Shown here piece by piece: positions 27,039 to 36,032 of a stretch of DNA of 56,666 nt (within the stretch, counting starts at the first letter, position 1; every line of letters begins with the position of its first letter). The position numbers and the translations under genes were made by a program. The notes below the pieces were generated by a model. The model was given only the letters and a program-made list of their open reading frames with translations. It made no database searches and was not told the DNA's origin. The stretch lies in NCBI GenBank assembly GCA_002154585.1, contig MUNG01000117.1, forward strand, positions 1 through 56,666. Reading direction: 5' to 3'. The DNA is from Streptomyces pseudogriseolus (GTDB lineage Bacteria > Actinomycetota > Actinomycetes > Streptomycetales > Streptomycetaceae).

Positions 27039-30000
27039 TCAGTAGTCGCTCTCCAGTGCCGCGCGCACCCCGTCGAGCGTCGTGTACAGATCGGGCATCG
27101 ACAGTCCTCCCCGGGGCCCGTGGGATTCGGACGACGTGAACAGGTTCTGCCCCTCGATGAAGCCGTTGGCCTCGTACCACTGCCGCTTCCGTTCCCAGCC
27201 GGCCCGGTAGTCGTCGCGGTCGAGCATCCCGAGGTGCTCCCACACGATGGTGTCCCCGTCATCAGTGGTGAAGGTGAAATCGGGAAGCCGGTAACCGCCG
27301 GTGAACTCTCCCGGAAGTTTCCGCTCGTACGCGAAGGGGACCCCTTCGTGCTCCAGCAAGTTTGCGATGATCAGCTCGCTCTTGCTCCGCACGTACAGTC
27401 CGCCGCTCGTGCGGTGGATGAGGTGGTCGGCGAACGGCGCGCCGAGGTCGGCTCGGCGGACCGCGTCGGAGAAGACATTGGTGTTGCGCCGTGCGGTCTC
27501 CGAGCGGTCCGGAGCGGCGAGGGAGAGCAGACCTGCTGTGTCGGTCCCCTCGACGAGGAGCACGAGCCGGGTCTTGGCACGGGTCAGCGCCGTGTAGAGC
27601 AGTTCCCGGCTCATCAAGCGGCCCGTGGCGGGGATCACGACAATCACTGTGCCGAACTCGCTGCCCTGTGCTTTGTGGACGGTCAGGGCATAGGCGAGTT
27701 CGAGAGCGCCGCCACCGGACCTCGGCACGTCCCTCGAGCTGAAGTCGAACCGCACCTGCTCACGGTCGGCGAACGCGACTGACAGGCTTCGCTGCCCTCT
27801 TCTCGGGCTGACCAGCCCAACCTCTCCGTTGGCCAGGTAAGTCGGCCGTGTGCGCTGGTTGCGGCCGTGGTCGTAGCCGATGCGTTCGCCGTTCTGCAGC
27901 AGGATGACCTTGTCCCTGTCCACGATCTCTTCGGGGCCGAGCGTGCGACCCCATCGGCGGGCCCGGTCGAGTTCCGATGCTCTGAACGTCCGTTGCAACA
28001 GCCGGTTGAGTTCGTGCACTCCGTGCGGCCCCATACGTACTGGCGACAACACCTGGAACTTGTGGGCGCCACTGTGGTCGTCGAAGGGCACCCAGCCCTC
28101 GGAGGTCAGGCCGAGTGCCTTGTTGAACCCTTCGATGTCCCCCGGCCCGCTGAGGTCGAGGGCGTCCACGAGGGTCTCCAGGACCGCCGTATCCAGCTCC
28201 TCGGCTGTGTTCCAGTACCGGATGACCAGATCGCTCCCCGCTCCTGCGCCGCCGCCGACCGTCGTGTCCGCCGGTGCCGAGACGGTCCCGTACCCCGTTG
28301 GGCCGGTGCCCCCCGGAGCAAGCTCGGACAGGATGTCGTCGGCGTCCACGCGCTGCTGCTCGGCCGTGTACCAAGAGGCAAGCCGCAGTGCAGCGCTCGG
28401 CGCACCCGCCGCCGTGCGCAGCTCGACCGTCAGTCGGGCCAGCGCACCGGCCCGCGCGGCCACCGCCCGGTCAGGGTCGCTTCCGCGCTCTTCGCACGCG
28501 CGCACCGTCTCGTCGGCCGCCTCAAGGTAGGAAACCAAATCGGCGAACGGGCGACCTGGACCAATGGGTGGCAGCTGGTTCGGGTCCCCCACCAGAATGA
28601 GCCGTTTGGTGACACCCAGATCGAGTGCCTCCAGACACGCGCGCAAGTCGTCCTCGCTCAGCATCGAGCACTCGTCGATGACGACTGTCCCGTACCCGGT
28701 GGCCACAGCTGCCGTGGGCACTGCGGCTGTACCCTTCGGCGGGGAGAACAACGGCCGCTGTCGCAAGCCGTCGTACCGGTTGTGCTGGTGAAGGAACTGC
28801 GCCACTGTGTAGGCCCTGGTGCCGGTCTTCTGTCCCAGGCGGACCGTGGCCTTGCCCGTCGGAGCGAGGAAGAGCATGCCGCCGGATTGCAGGTACCGGC
28901 TCCGCTGGAGAGCACCGAGCACGGTGGTCTTACCCGTACCGGCGCGTCCGACCAGCACGGCGAGACGCCGCGTCGTGATCCTTTCGAGCGCGGCGGCCTG
29001 CTCCGCCAACGCCGTTCGAGCCCGCTCGTCGCCATCGGCGACGGTGACCTCTTGCTCCGCAAGCCGAGCCCGGAGCAGCGCAGTCCAGTCCTCTCCGGTG
29101 CTGGGCACAGGTTTGCCCGCCCGTTTTCCGAGGACCCTCGCCAAGTACTTCGCGGTCTCACCGCGGTTGGTCAGTTGCACTGCCGGCAACACTGCCCCAC
29201 CGTCTGGATCGGCGAGGAGGTCCAGGACCTGCACCTCCTCGGCGAGGACATCCCTGTTGCCCTCGAGCCAGTGGACGGGGACTACCGGCGGCCGCCCCAC
29301 CCGCAGACCGGCGAGGCGGGTGACCGCTTCATCGGCGGACAGAAGCGTGTCGCCGTCCTCCGCGGCCCGGCGCAGAACGTCGACCAGACCCGCGCGAACC
29401 CGCCGTGGGTCCAGAGTGTCACCGAAGGGCGATGTGCACGTCGGCAACGGGTGCTTGACGCTGATGGTGTCGTCCGGGAAGACACCGAGATCGATGGTGC
29501 TGAGCGGCACCGGCGGATCGTTCTGATCTCCGAGGTCTGCTTCGCTGATCCGGTAGGGGTTGGCCAGGAGAGTGGGGTCATCGATAGGAGTGAGCGTCGC
29601 TCGGTTCCGCTCTTCCGACCTGAACCAGCGAGCAGCGGCCTCCAGCGTAAGGTCGAATCGGGACAGTAGATGAAGGAGGTCCCGCTTGGCCGGGTTTGAT
29701 GCCACGTGGCGCCATGTGCCGCTGGCATTGCGGAGTGGCGCGTCGTAGGCCGGGCTGGGGGGCTTCGCGCGGCCCTCGAGGAGCGCCCCGAGCAGTGGCC
29801 ACGGGTTCTCGTCCGATGCCAGCGTCCCCGAGGCCCGAAGCTCCCGTACCAGGCTGCTTCCCAGCCGCAGACCCAGCGCTTCCAGCGCCGCGCCGGCGCC
29901 CGGGAAGGCGCCTCGATCGGTCCACGCCTCGGCGATGCGCTCGTTCAGCCAGTCCTCGCGTGCCTCCCATGGGCCCGGCGCGATGCCATGAGCGCGGATC

Positions 30001-30725
30001 GCCCGGACCGCTTCCTGGCAGCGAACAAGCGTGGCGAGCGCGACATCCGGACCTGCCAGCTCGGCGCCATACGAGAAGGCGTTGACATGCGCGTTGTCGA
30101 CCCCCACGGCGACTTCGGAGAGCAGCGCACGCCGCCGGGCGTCCTCGGCCGGATCACCCGTCGAAGCCAAGTAGGCATGGTAGGGCAGCAGCAGGCCCTC
30201 TTCGCCTTGGGGACGGATGGAGTGACTGACCAGCCTGTCCCAGGCCGGGTAAGGGCTGTCGACAAGCCGACCGTCAACTCCGCGTTGCGGGAACGGCAGC
30301 AGGCGACCGACGTCTGTCACCCTGCCCACGCCAACTACCAGTCGAGGGATGTGGTCACCGAGGGGATGGCCGGACTTCGTATAGAACAACGCGAGTGACC
30401 TGCCACGCGTGACCTGACCGAAGACATGATCGAGCAGCGCCTGCTGACGCGGACCGGAGAAAACCCAGGGTGTGGGAAAGGGCGCGTGGCCCTCCGGCGG
30501 CAGCAAGCCTTCCGGCAGACGCTCATCGATGCGGCTCTGCCGCTCCTTCAACATCCACGAGAACGGCGTGGCGAACGTCGAGAACGGCGGCACAAGCACC
30601 TTGGCCGTCCGGAGCGCGCCGTGTGTGCCCTTGGCCTGCTCCACGGTGGTGTACGGATGGTCGATGTACCGGGTCCATGGCCGCGGGTTCATGAAGAGGC
30701 CGGACTCTGCCTGACATGGGGGCAT
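27039..30725 (-). CDS. RecD2-like superfamily 1B helicase fused to a C-terminal PD-(D/E)XK-like nuclease domain
   Basis: About 1228 residues from the ATG at 30725, which follows GGCGGAGGCG; the ATG at 30692 (MNPRPWTRY) is an alternative. After an N-terminal region of about 480 residues with no clear motifs, the SF1B core shows Walker A VGRAGTGKTT (about 590), Walker B VVIDECSML (about 683), GDPNQLPPIGPGRPFADL, and the C-terminal ALTVHKAQGSEF with YTALTRAK. The last about 120 residues hold VRSKSELIIANLL, YRLPDFTFTTDDGDTIVWEH and YRAGWERKRQWYEANG, the E-D-E-K layout of a restriction-endonuclease fold. I infer a DNA-unwinding, DNA-cutting enzyme with a likely defence role. Upstream sequence to 31253 is open but not coding-like in this frame. 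Confidence 0.85.
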   Translation of the reverse strand: MPPCQAESGLFMNPRPWTRYIDHPYTTVEQAKGTHGALRTAKVLVPPFSTFATPFSWMLKERQSRIDERLPEGLLPPEGHAPFPTPWVFSGPRQQALLDHVFGQVTRGRSLALFYTKSGHPLGDHIPRLVVGVGRVTDVGRLLPFPQRGVDGRLVDSPYPAWDRLVSHSIRPQGEEGLLLPYHAYLASTGDPAEDARRRALLSEVAVGVDNAHVNAFSYGAELAGPDVALATLVRCQEAVRAIRAHGIAPGPWEAREDWLNERIAEAWTDRGAFPGAGAALEALGLRLGSSLVRELRASGTLASDENPWPLLGALLEGRAKPPSPAYDAPLRNASGTWRHVASNPAKRDLLHLLSRFDLTLEAAARWFRSEERNRATLTPIDDPTLLANPYRISEADLGDQNDPPVPLSTIDLGVFPDDTISVKHPLPTCTSPFGDTLDPRRVRAGLVDVLRRAAEDGDTLLSADEAVTRLAGLRVGRPPVVPVHWLEGNRDVLAEEVQVLDLLADPDGGAVLPAVQLTNRGETAKYLARVLGKRAGKPVPSTGEDWTALLRARLAEQEVTVADGDERARTALAEQAAALERITTRRLAVLVGRAGTGKTTVLGALQRSRYLQSGGMLFLAPTGKATVRLGQKTGTRAYTVAQFLHQHNRYDGLRQRPLFSPPKGTAAVPTAAVATGYGTVVIDECSMLSEDDLRACLEALDLGVTKRLILVGDPNQLPPIGPGRPFADLVSYLEAADETVRACEERGSDPDRAVAARAGALARLTVELRTAAGAPSAALRLASWYTAEQQRVDADDILSELAPGGTGPTGYGTVSAPADTTVGGGAGAGSDLVIRYWNTAEELDTAVLETLVDALDLSGPGDIEGFNKALGLTSEGWVPFDDHSGAHKFQVLSPVRMGPHGVHELNRLLQRTFRASELDRARRWGRTLGPEEIVDRDKVILLQNGERIGYDHGRNQRTRPTYLANGEVGLVSPRRGQRSLSVAFADREQVRFDFSSRDVPRSGGGALELAYALTVHKAQGSEFGTVIVVIPATGRLMSRELLYTALTRAKTRLVLLVEGTDTAGLLSLAAPDRSETARRNTNVFSDAVRRADLGAPFADHLIHRTSGGLYVRSKSELIIANLLEHEGVPFAYERKLPGEFTGGYRLPDFTFTTDDGDTIVWEHLGMLDRDDYRAGWERKRQWYEANGFIEGQNLFTSSESHGPRGGLSMPDLYTTLDGVRAALESDY

Positions 30726-30898
30726 CGCCTCCGCCGACAGAGTGGACACGTCCCTCCCGGCGTGCGCATCTTCAGCGGCGTCGTCGCGCTCGACCCGGAT
30801 CCGCTGCAGGTCGGTGCAGTAGCCATTACGACTCGGCGCAGCGCAGACCCTCCCGTCCCACGCAGTGTCGTGCCAAGCCACACGAATGGTCAAATGCC

Positions 30899-31090
30899 TC
30901 AATGGCCCACCCCCTGAATCTGTTTGACGATACCTTCCGCAGCGGCTTGCTTGGCGGCCTTCTCCTGGGTGCGCGCTTTGACGGCGGTCTCCGCGGCGAG
31001 CGCCTCGACCGTCTCCCCGAGCTTGGCGCGGCTCCGTTCGACCTGCTCGCGCAGTGCCTCGGGGCTGGTGGCGGTGGGCTCGACGCGGGG
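30899..31090 (-). pseudogene. DUF3618 protein fragment lacking its start
   Basis: In a different minus frame from the helicase, the sequence reads SPEALREQVERSRAKLGETV, then EALAAETAVKARTQEKAAKQ and ends VKQIQGVGH. This is the conserved DUF3618 helix, a short domain common in actinobacterial envelope-stress proteins. An in-frame TAG lies just upstream (about 31088) and no start codon follows it, so the N-terminus is lost. The rest of 31091-31482 holds no gene that I can support. Confidence 0.65.
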
Positions 31091-31380
31091 CGGCTATCGG
31101 CAGCAGCAGGCGCGCAATGATGAGCACGGTGTCGGGCCCCCTCTGGGAAGACGGCTGCAGACGCATCCTGCTATCAACACGCTCGTGTGAAGGTCCCGTG
31201 GCCATACACGCCTTACAAGGGGCGGCGTCCGACGACCACCCCACCGGGGTCATTGAGCAGGGCGATGCGGACGGACGGTTCTCGCCCGAAGCCTCACCGA
31301 CGAGCCATCAGCCATTGCAGACCGGGCACGGTTACGTCCAACGAAGTGGTGTACAGGTTCGACCTGATCCGCGGAGGTTA

Positions 31381-31435
31381 GTTGTCGGTCAGGCGTCACG
31401 CCGGCATTTCAACTACGCTCGACAACCGGCGTGAC
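31381..31435. promoter_or_regulatory. Nested inverted repeats upstream of the small basic gene
   Basis: GTCACGCCGG (31395-31404) pairs with CCGGCGTGAC (31426-31435), and GTTGTC (31381-31386) pairs with GACAAC (31421-31426). They lie about 50 bp before the gene at 31483 and could be an operator or an RNA hairpin. Confidence 0.45.
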
Positions 31436-31482
31436 CCACCGTAGAGGTCGGGGGACATCGCAGATCTGGGGGCGGGAGACCG

Positions 31483-31866
31483 ATGGCGACGATCAGCAGA
31501 GATGACTACAACCACTTCCAGGTGCTGTACCGCGATGCCTTGGGGCGTGCCATAGCGGCTCGTCAAGCAGGAGACGGCGAAGCCGAGCAGAAGGCCCTGA
31601 AGGAAGCCCGTTCGTGGCGTCGACGGTTCCGCAATCGCAGAGTTGAGGCCCCGGAGCAGCGAGCGGAGCGGCTGGCGCACGAGCAGGCTGAGCGCGATGC
31701 GTCGGAGAAACTGCGCGCCAGGCGAGCGATGCAGCATACCGAGCGTGCAGAGGAACTCGCGAACCAGCGGGCCGCGCAGGTCGAACGCTGGAAGAGTGAG
31801 CGAGACAAACTTGTCGTCCGCGCAGTGGTTTCGGGTGGCCTTCCAGAGCTAGGCAAACGCCGTTGA
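31483..31866 (+). CDS. Small, highly charged helical protein
   Basis: 127 residues starting MATISRDDYNHFQVLYRDAL behind a GGGAG ribosome site. From residue 25 on, it is a run of Arg/Glu/Ala-rich helix, probably a coiled coil (RAERLAHEQAERDASEKLRA). No family recognised. It is likely cytosolic, and the basic composition would allow nucleic-acid binding. It is followed by the thioredoxin-reductase remnant. Confidence 0.6.
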   Translation: MATISRDDYNHFQVLYRDALGRAIAARQAGDGEAEQKALKEARSWRRRFRNRRVEAPEQRAERLAHEQAERDASEKLRARRAMQHTERAEELANQRAAQVERWKSERDKLVVRAVVSGGLPELGKRR

Positions 31867-32316
<450 letters not shown>

Positions 32317-32380
32317 TGACGGTTAGGCGAGATACGTAAATCCCGCGCACTAGTACGACTTTCACCCATACCCTCAAGTC

Positions 32381-33193
32381 GTGACAACCACCACTGAGGA
32401 AGATCAATACCTCAGACGGATCCTTGCACTGCTGGACAGCGCCAGGCCGTACGAGAGCCTCACCCAGTCCGACTCCAGGCAGTGGCAGGTGCAGCCCGGC
32501 AGCGCCCTGGCCGGGGACGACGCCAAGACTGACCCCTACCAGGTGTCGCACAACGCCTGGAACGCTCTGGGCGTGGCCGTCGACCACCTCCACTGCTTCC
32601 GCTCCACGTTTGCGGACGACCCGCGGGACAACTCGGTGTCGATCACGCTCCACACCCACGGGCAGTACTCATTGCTGCGAGGCGCTTTCGAGAACAGCGC
32701 CCGCGCCGTATGGATGCTCGGGCCCAACCAGCGCCTCGTCCGCGTGCAGCGGCGACTGTGCATGCAGGCCGGCGAGAACAAGAACTCCGACCGCATGAAC
32801 GCGCTGCTCCATCAACAGCCCAGGCGGCCGCTGGACGTACGGATGCAGCAGCTGACCGACCTCGTCATCAAGGCGGGAACAGACCCTGCCGACGCCAAGA
32901 GGGTCCTCAAGCCCGCGACGTACTCGGAAATCGTGCGGAAAGCAGGAGCCCTGACTCTCATGGGCTCTGCAGAGGCCGAAGTCGTATGGAGCAGCTGCAG
33001 TTCGCTGGCACACGGCGACATCTACGGCACCCTCAGCATCCTGGAGCGCAACATCGTGGACACCCAGGGGCGCCTTGCCCTCGCACAAATCACCAGCTCC
33101 CCCAAGGTGCTGTTCTGGGCCACAGACCGCACCGTCGCGATGATGCAACGCGGCTTCGACCTCTTCAAGGAACGCATCACCTGTCACCGCTGA
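32381..33193 (+). CDS. Conserved-looking helical protein, unassigned
   Basis: 270 residues from a GTG start (MTTTTEEDQYLRRILALLDS). It is all-helical in appearance, with an aromatic/Arg-rich segment (LLRGAFENSARAVWMLGPNQ) and SSCSSLAHGDIYGT near residue 210. The pattern S-x-x-x-H-G recalls helical domains of the HEPN/DUF5677 type, but the conserved Arg is not at the expected place, so I do not assign it. It lies 53 bp before the zinc-ribbon/HEPN-like gene on the same strand and is probably its partner. Confidence 0.6.
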   Translation: MTTTTEEDQYLRRILALLDSARPYESLTQSDSRQWQVQPGSALAGDDAKTDPYQVSHNAWNALGVAVDHLHCFRSTFADDPRDNSVSITLHTHGQYSLLRGAFENSARAVWMLGPNQRLVRVQRRLCMQAGENKNSDRMNALLHQQPRRPLDVRMQQLTDLVIKAGTDPADAKRVLKPATYSEIVRKAGALTLMGSAEAEVVWSSCSSLAHGDIYGTLSILERNIVDTQGRLALAQITSSPKVLFWATDRTVAMMQRGFDLFKERITCHR

Positions 33194-33246
33194 CCAGCGG
33201 CGCACGCACAAAACCCACTGTCAGCACCGAGGGGAACAGTCAGCTC

Positions 33247-34266
33247 ATGCGTGACCACCACAGGTTCAGAATGGCCGATGGTGCGGAACTCGTCGGCCGT
33301 CAGGGCGACTCGTTCGAGATGCGGGTCAGCATTCCTTCCGATGACAACGGGTTCTTCGGCCGCCAGTGCCCGGAGTGTTCGCTGGTCTTCCGCATGGACG
33401 TTCAGCAGTACGAGGCGCTACCCGACAGCCTCGCCCTCTGGTGCGTCTACTGCGGACACCACGCGGAGCACTCGGAGTTCATGACCGAGCAGCAGCGCGA
33501 TCGCATCATGCGCGCTGCAGGTGACTTCGCCATGCAGATGGTCAGCCAGGAGTTGGACAAAATGTTCGGCGGGCTGGCACGCAGCTCGCGCGGCGGCAGC
33601 ATCTCCTTCTCCTACAGGTCGCAGCCCTTCTACCCCCGCCCGCTGCCCGGCATCGACGAGGAGCAACTCGTCCGTGTCCGCACCTGCGCGGGATGCCAGA
33701 ACAACTACGCAGTCTTCGGGGAACACCGGTACTGCCCCGTGTGCGGTCAGCTACCGGCCGCGTCGGTCGCCTTCGATGCCCTCCAGGCCGATACCGCCCG
33801 CCTGGACGCGTTGGAAGCCCTGCCCACGGACGCCAAGGCACTGCTCCGGGAGCAGGGAGTGTTCACGCGCAACTGGGTCGACACCGTAGAGAACGTGGTC
33901 GGAGTCGTGGAAGCCTTGGCTTCCTCCCTCTTCCGCGCGGCCGTGCCGAACGCGGCCAGCCTCCTCAACGGCAAGGGGGCCATCTTCCAGCGTCTCGACC
34001 ACATGGCCGATCTGATCGTCACCGCCGGCTTCCCCGACCTGCGAGCCGCCCTTGGCTCGCAAACGTGGCAACGCCTCCTCGAAACCTGGGCCGTGCGGCA
34101 CGTCTTCACCCATAACGACGGCATCGTGGACGAGAAGTACCTGATCAAGGTGCCTGGTTCATCCGCGCAGATCGGGCAGCGTCTCGTACTGACCGAAACG
34201 GTATGCCGCAACGCCCTGGACGATGCCAAGGCCCTGTGCGAAACCCTCGTGGACATGCTGCGCTAG
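33247..34266 (+). CDS. Double zinc-ribbon protein with a C-terminal HEPN-like RX4H motif
   Basis: 339 residues. Two zinc ribbons are visible: CPEC (Cys41/44) with CVYC (Cys66/69), and CAGC (Cys147/150) with CPVC (Cys163/166). The C-terminal helical domain ends in WAVRHVFTHNDGIVDEKYL, where Arg284-x4-His289 fits the HEPN RNase motif, and the following HNxGxVDxKY block is typical of HEPN families linked to conflict systems. HEPN proteins are commonly RNA-cutting toxins. I chose the ATG at 33247 because the upstream frame is a shadow of the previous gene. It pairs with the gene at 32381 and converges on the integrase gene. Confidence 0.75.
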   Translation: MRDHHRFRMADGAELVGRQGDSFEMRVSIPSDDNGFFGRQCPECSLVFRMDVQQYEALPDSLALWCVYCGHHAEHSEFMTEQQRDRIMRAAGDFAMQMVSQELDKMFGGLARSSRGGSISFSYRSQPFYPRPLPGIDEEQLVRVRTCAGCQNNYAVFGEHRYCPVCGQLPAASVAFDALQADTARLDALEALPTDAKALLREQGVFTRNWVDTVENVVGVVEALASSLFRAAVPNAASLLNGKGAIFQRLDHMADLIVTAGFPDLRAALGSQTWQRLLETWAVRHVFTHNDGIVDEKYLIKVPGSSAQIGQRLVLTETVCRNALDDAKALCETLVDMLR

Positions 34267-34289
34267 AGGCGCGCGGGCGCATCTCAGTC

Positions 34290-34314
34290 AACAGCAGACG
34301 AAGAACCTGCTGTT
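34290..34314. terminator. Weak hairpin between convergent genes
   Basis: An 8-bp stem AACAGCAG/CTGCTGTT with a 9-base loop lies in the 65-bp gap between the HEPN-like gene and the integrase gene. It could serve both directions. Confidence 0.4.
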
Positions 34315-34331
34315 CCGAAGAGCCGACGGAA

Positions 34332-35468
34332 TCAGGCTGCTTCCCAGAGGCCGGCGTCCAGGATACGCGCCGCCTTCGTGATGCTCCCCGGCATCAAATG
34401 CCGGTAGGTGCGATACGTCTCCTCGATGGACTTGTGTCCCATCCATTCCGCTACGTCGGTGATCGGTATCCCGTTCCCGAGCGCGTTCGAGGCGAAATAG
34501 TGCCGGAAGCTGTACATGCCCGCACCGTCCTGCGCAGGGAGTGCCTTGAAGAGCTTCTGCACACGTCGGCGTTCCATCGGCTCGGTGTAGTAGCCGCTGG
34601 GACCACGCAGGAGGTAGCCGTCCTTCGTGGTGCCGTGCTTCTCCTCGTAACGCTCCATCGCTTCTCGCACCGAGCGCGGCAGAGGAACCTCTCGGAACTC
34701 CCCCGCCTTGCGGTGCTTCAGCTTCGCCGGCTTGTGCATGTTCGAGTGGATCTGCTCGTGAACCCGGTAGACGTCGTCCGCCACGACATTGTTGATGTTC
34801 ACCGCGCGGGCTTCCCCGTTTCGCAGGCCGCAGCCCACCATCATCACGATCTCAAGCGCGAGGATGTGATCCGCGACAGTCAGCGCTCTCTTCACATAGT
34901 CGAGGGAGGGAATGACCACCTTCTCCCGAACGTACTCCGGCTCCTGGACCCCCTTCAGAGGGTCGTCCGCCATGGCACCCTTGCCATAGGCATCCCGCAG
35001 GATGGCCTTGAGAACACGGGATATGTTCACCTGGTTTCCGCGCCCGACCCCGTCGGTCTCCAACTCATCCAGGAAACGCTCGACCACGATCGGCGTGACC
35101 GAGTTCAGCTTCCTTGATCCGAGACGGGGGATGATGTGCACGTTGATGGAGCTGTCGACGTGCCAGCCCGTGGAGTACTCGGTCATCCTCCGCTGCCGGG
35201 GCCGCCACTGCTTCGCGTATTCCGCGACCGTCTGCTGACCAAGTTCCCGGCGGGCCTCAGCAACGGATGGCGCTGTCTTCTTCTTCTCCGCGTAGATCTG
35301 CGTCAGGCGCTCGATCGCGTCGTCCTGCGTGCCGAAACCAGCCTCTTCACGCTGTTTACCGAGAGCGTCCCTGAACCGAATCGTGTACGGGTGCGGGCAA
35401 CGAGTCGGCCTGGAACAACCGCACTCCTTGAAGAAGGACCCCATCCCACGAGCAAGCTGTCGAGCCAC
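34332..35468 (-). CDS. int: Tyrosine site-specific recombinase (integrase) of element B
   Basis: 378 residues from a GTG at 35468; an ATG eight codons later is an alternative. The N-terminal Cys-containing AP2-like arm (CGCSRPTRCPHP) and SAM-like core-binding domain precede the catalytic domain. Catalytic residues seen are Arg in GCGLRNGEAR, Lys in LKHRKAGEFREVP, Arg in YSFRHYFASNAL, His in WMGHKSIEETYRTY and the Tyr nucleophile in TYRHL. The first His of the usual HxxR box is replaced (MYSFR). It sits 0.17 kb from the right junction, reading away from it, which is consistent with an attP next to its promoter. No excisionase gene was recognised. Confidence 0.93.
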   Translation of the reverse strand: MARQLARGMGSFFKECGCSRPTRCPHPYTIRFRDALGKQREEAGFGTQDDAIERLTQIYAEKKKTAPSVAEARRELGQQTVAEYAKQWRPRQRRMTEYSTGWHVDSSINVHIIPRLGSRKLNSVTPIVVERFLDELETDGVGRGNQVNISRVLKAILRDAYGKGAMADDPLKGVQEPEYVREKVVIPSLDYVKRALTVADHILALEIVMMVGCGLRNGEARAVNINNVVADDVYRVHEQIHSNMHKPAKLKHRKAGEFREVPLPRSVREAMERYEEKHGTTKDGYLLRGPSGYYTEPMERRRVQKLFKALPAQDGAGMYSFRHYFASNALGNGIPITDVAEWMGHKSIEETYRTYRHLMPGSITKAARILDAGLWEAA

Positions 35469-35559
35469 GCATCAAGCCTTCCGAGCAGGGCGATGGGCGG
35501 CGCAGAAGGCCCCTGCCGTAGACGCAGGTCAGCAAGCCGGACACCGTCCGGCCCGAAGC

Positions 35560-35905
35560 TGACCTTTTGCTGACCTGGAGGCCGCGATCAGGGCTCTGAC
35601 CTGCGGAAACACCCAAACGCTAGATCTTGGACTTGAACAGAGTACGCAGCACTTTGGACTCCTGGAAGACGGCTCCCTGCCTGCTTTGTGCAGGTCAAGG
35701 GCGGTCTTCACTGTACACCGGCACTCGTCGCACTCGAGGATTCCGGAGAACATCGACCCCACTCGGGTAAGAAGGCTCCTCGCCTGCGCTTCCGTCCGAT
35801 CCAGGCTGTCGCACCATGGCCGACCAAGCACCGACCCGAACCCCTGTCCCGGAATGCGTGCGGACTCATGCTGACCAGATGCTGACTGACCTGACGATGC
35901 GCCAG
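35560..35905. other. Right junction (attR-like) with a displaced panD start
   Basis: On the minus strand, AGGAGTCCAAA is followed by GTG and the codons MLRTLFKSKI, then TAG: the panD ribosome site, start and first ten codons, cut off from the gene. Nearly all differences from the left copy are synonymous. Similarity to the left junction continues for about 250 bp to the right. Repeated GCTGACC/TCTGACC motifs lie on the integrase side and TGCTGAC motifs on the far side, which could be integrase arm sites. Confidence 0.75.
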
Positions 35906-35977
35906 GCCCGCGACGCCCTGGTCCGCGCGGCCATCACCGAAGCCGGGTACGAGGTGGCCGATGCGGTCACCGCGTGA
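35816..35977 (+). CDS. Possible small protein with an HMA-like C-terminal segment
   Basis: 53 residues, MADQAPTRTPVPECVRTHAD to EAGYEVADAVTA. The end (ALVRAAITEAGYEVADAV) resembles the last helix and strand of heavy-metal-associated (CopZ-like) domains, which is suggestive beside a copper locus, but the MxCxxC metal motif is absent. The first part belongs to the junction repeat. It could be a copZ remnant or chance. Confidence 0.3.
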   Translation: MADQAPTRTPVPECVRTHADQMLTDLTMRQARDALVRAAITEAGYEVADAVTA

Positions 35978-35986
35978 CAGCGCGTG

Positions 35987-36017
35987 GCGGAGCACCATAC
36001 GCCCCACGGTGCTCCGC
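35987..36017 (-). terminator. Hairpin terminator of the copper operon
   Basis: A 10-bp perfect stem GCGGAGCACC/GGTGCTCCGC with an 11-base loop lies 16 bp beyond the stop codon of the PCu(A)C gene on the minus strand. Confidence 0.65.
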
Positions 36018-36032
36018 CGCGCGGCGGCGTCA

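Noticed and set aside
27867-29669. 600-codon plus-strand frame opposite the helicase
   Set aside because: Lies opposite the conserved SF1B motifs and has no recognisable domain; GC-rich DNA readily produces such frames.
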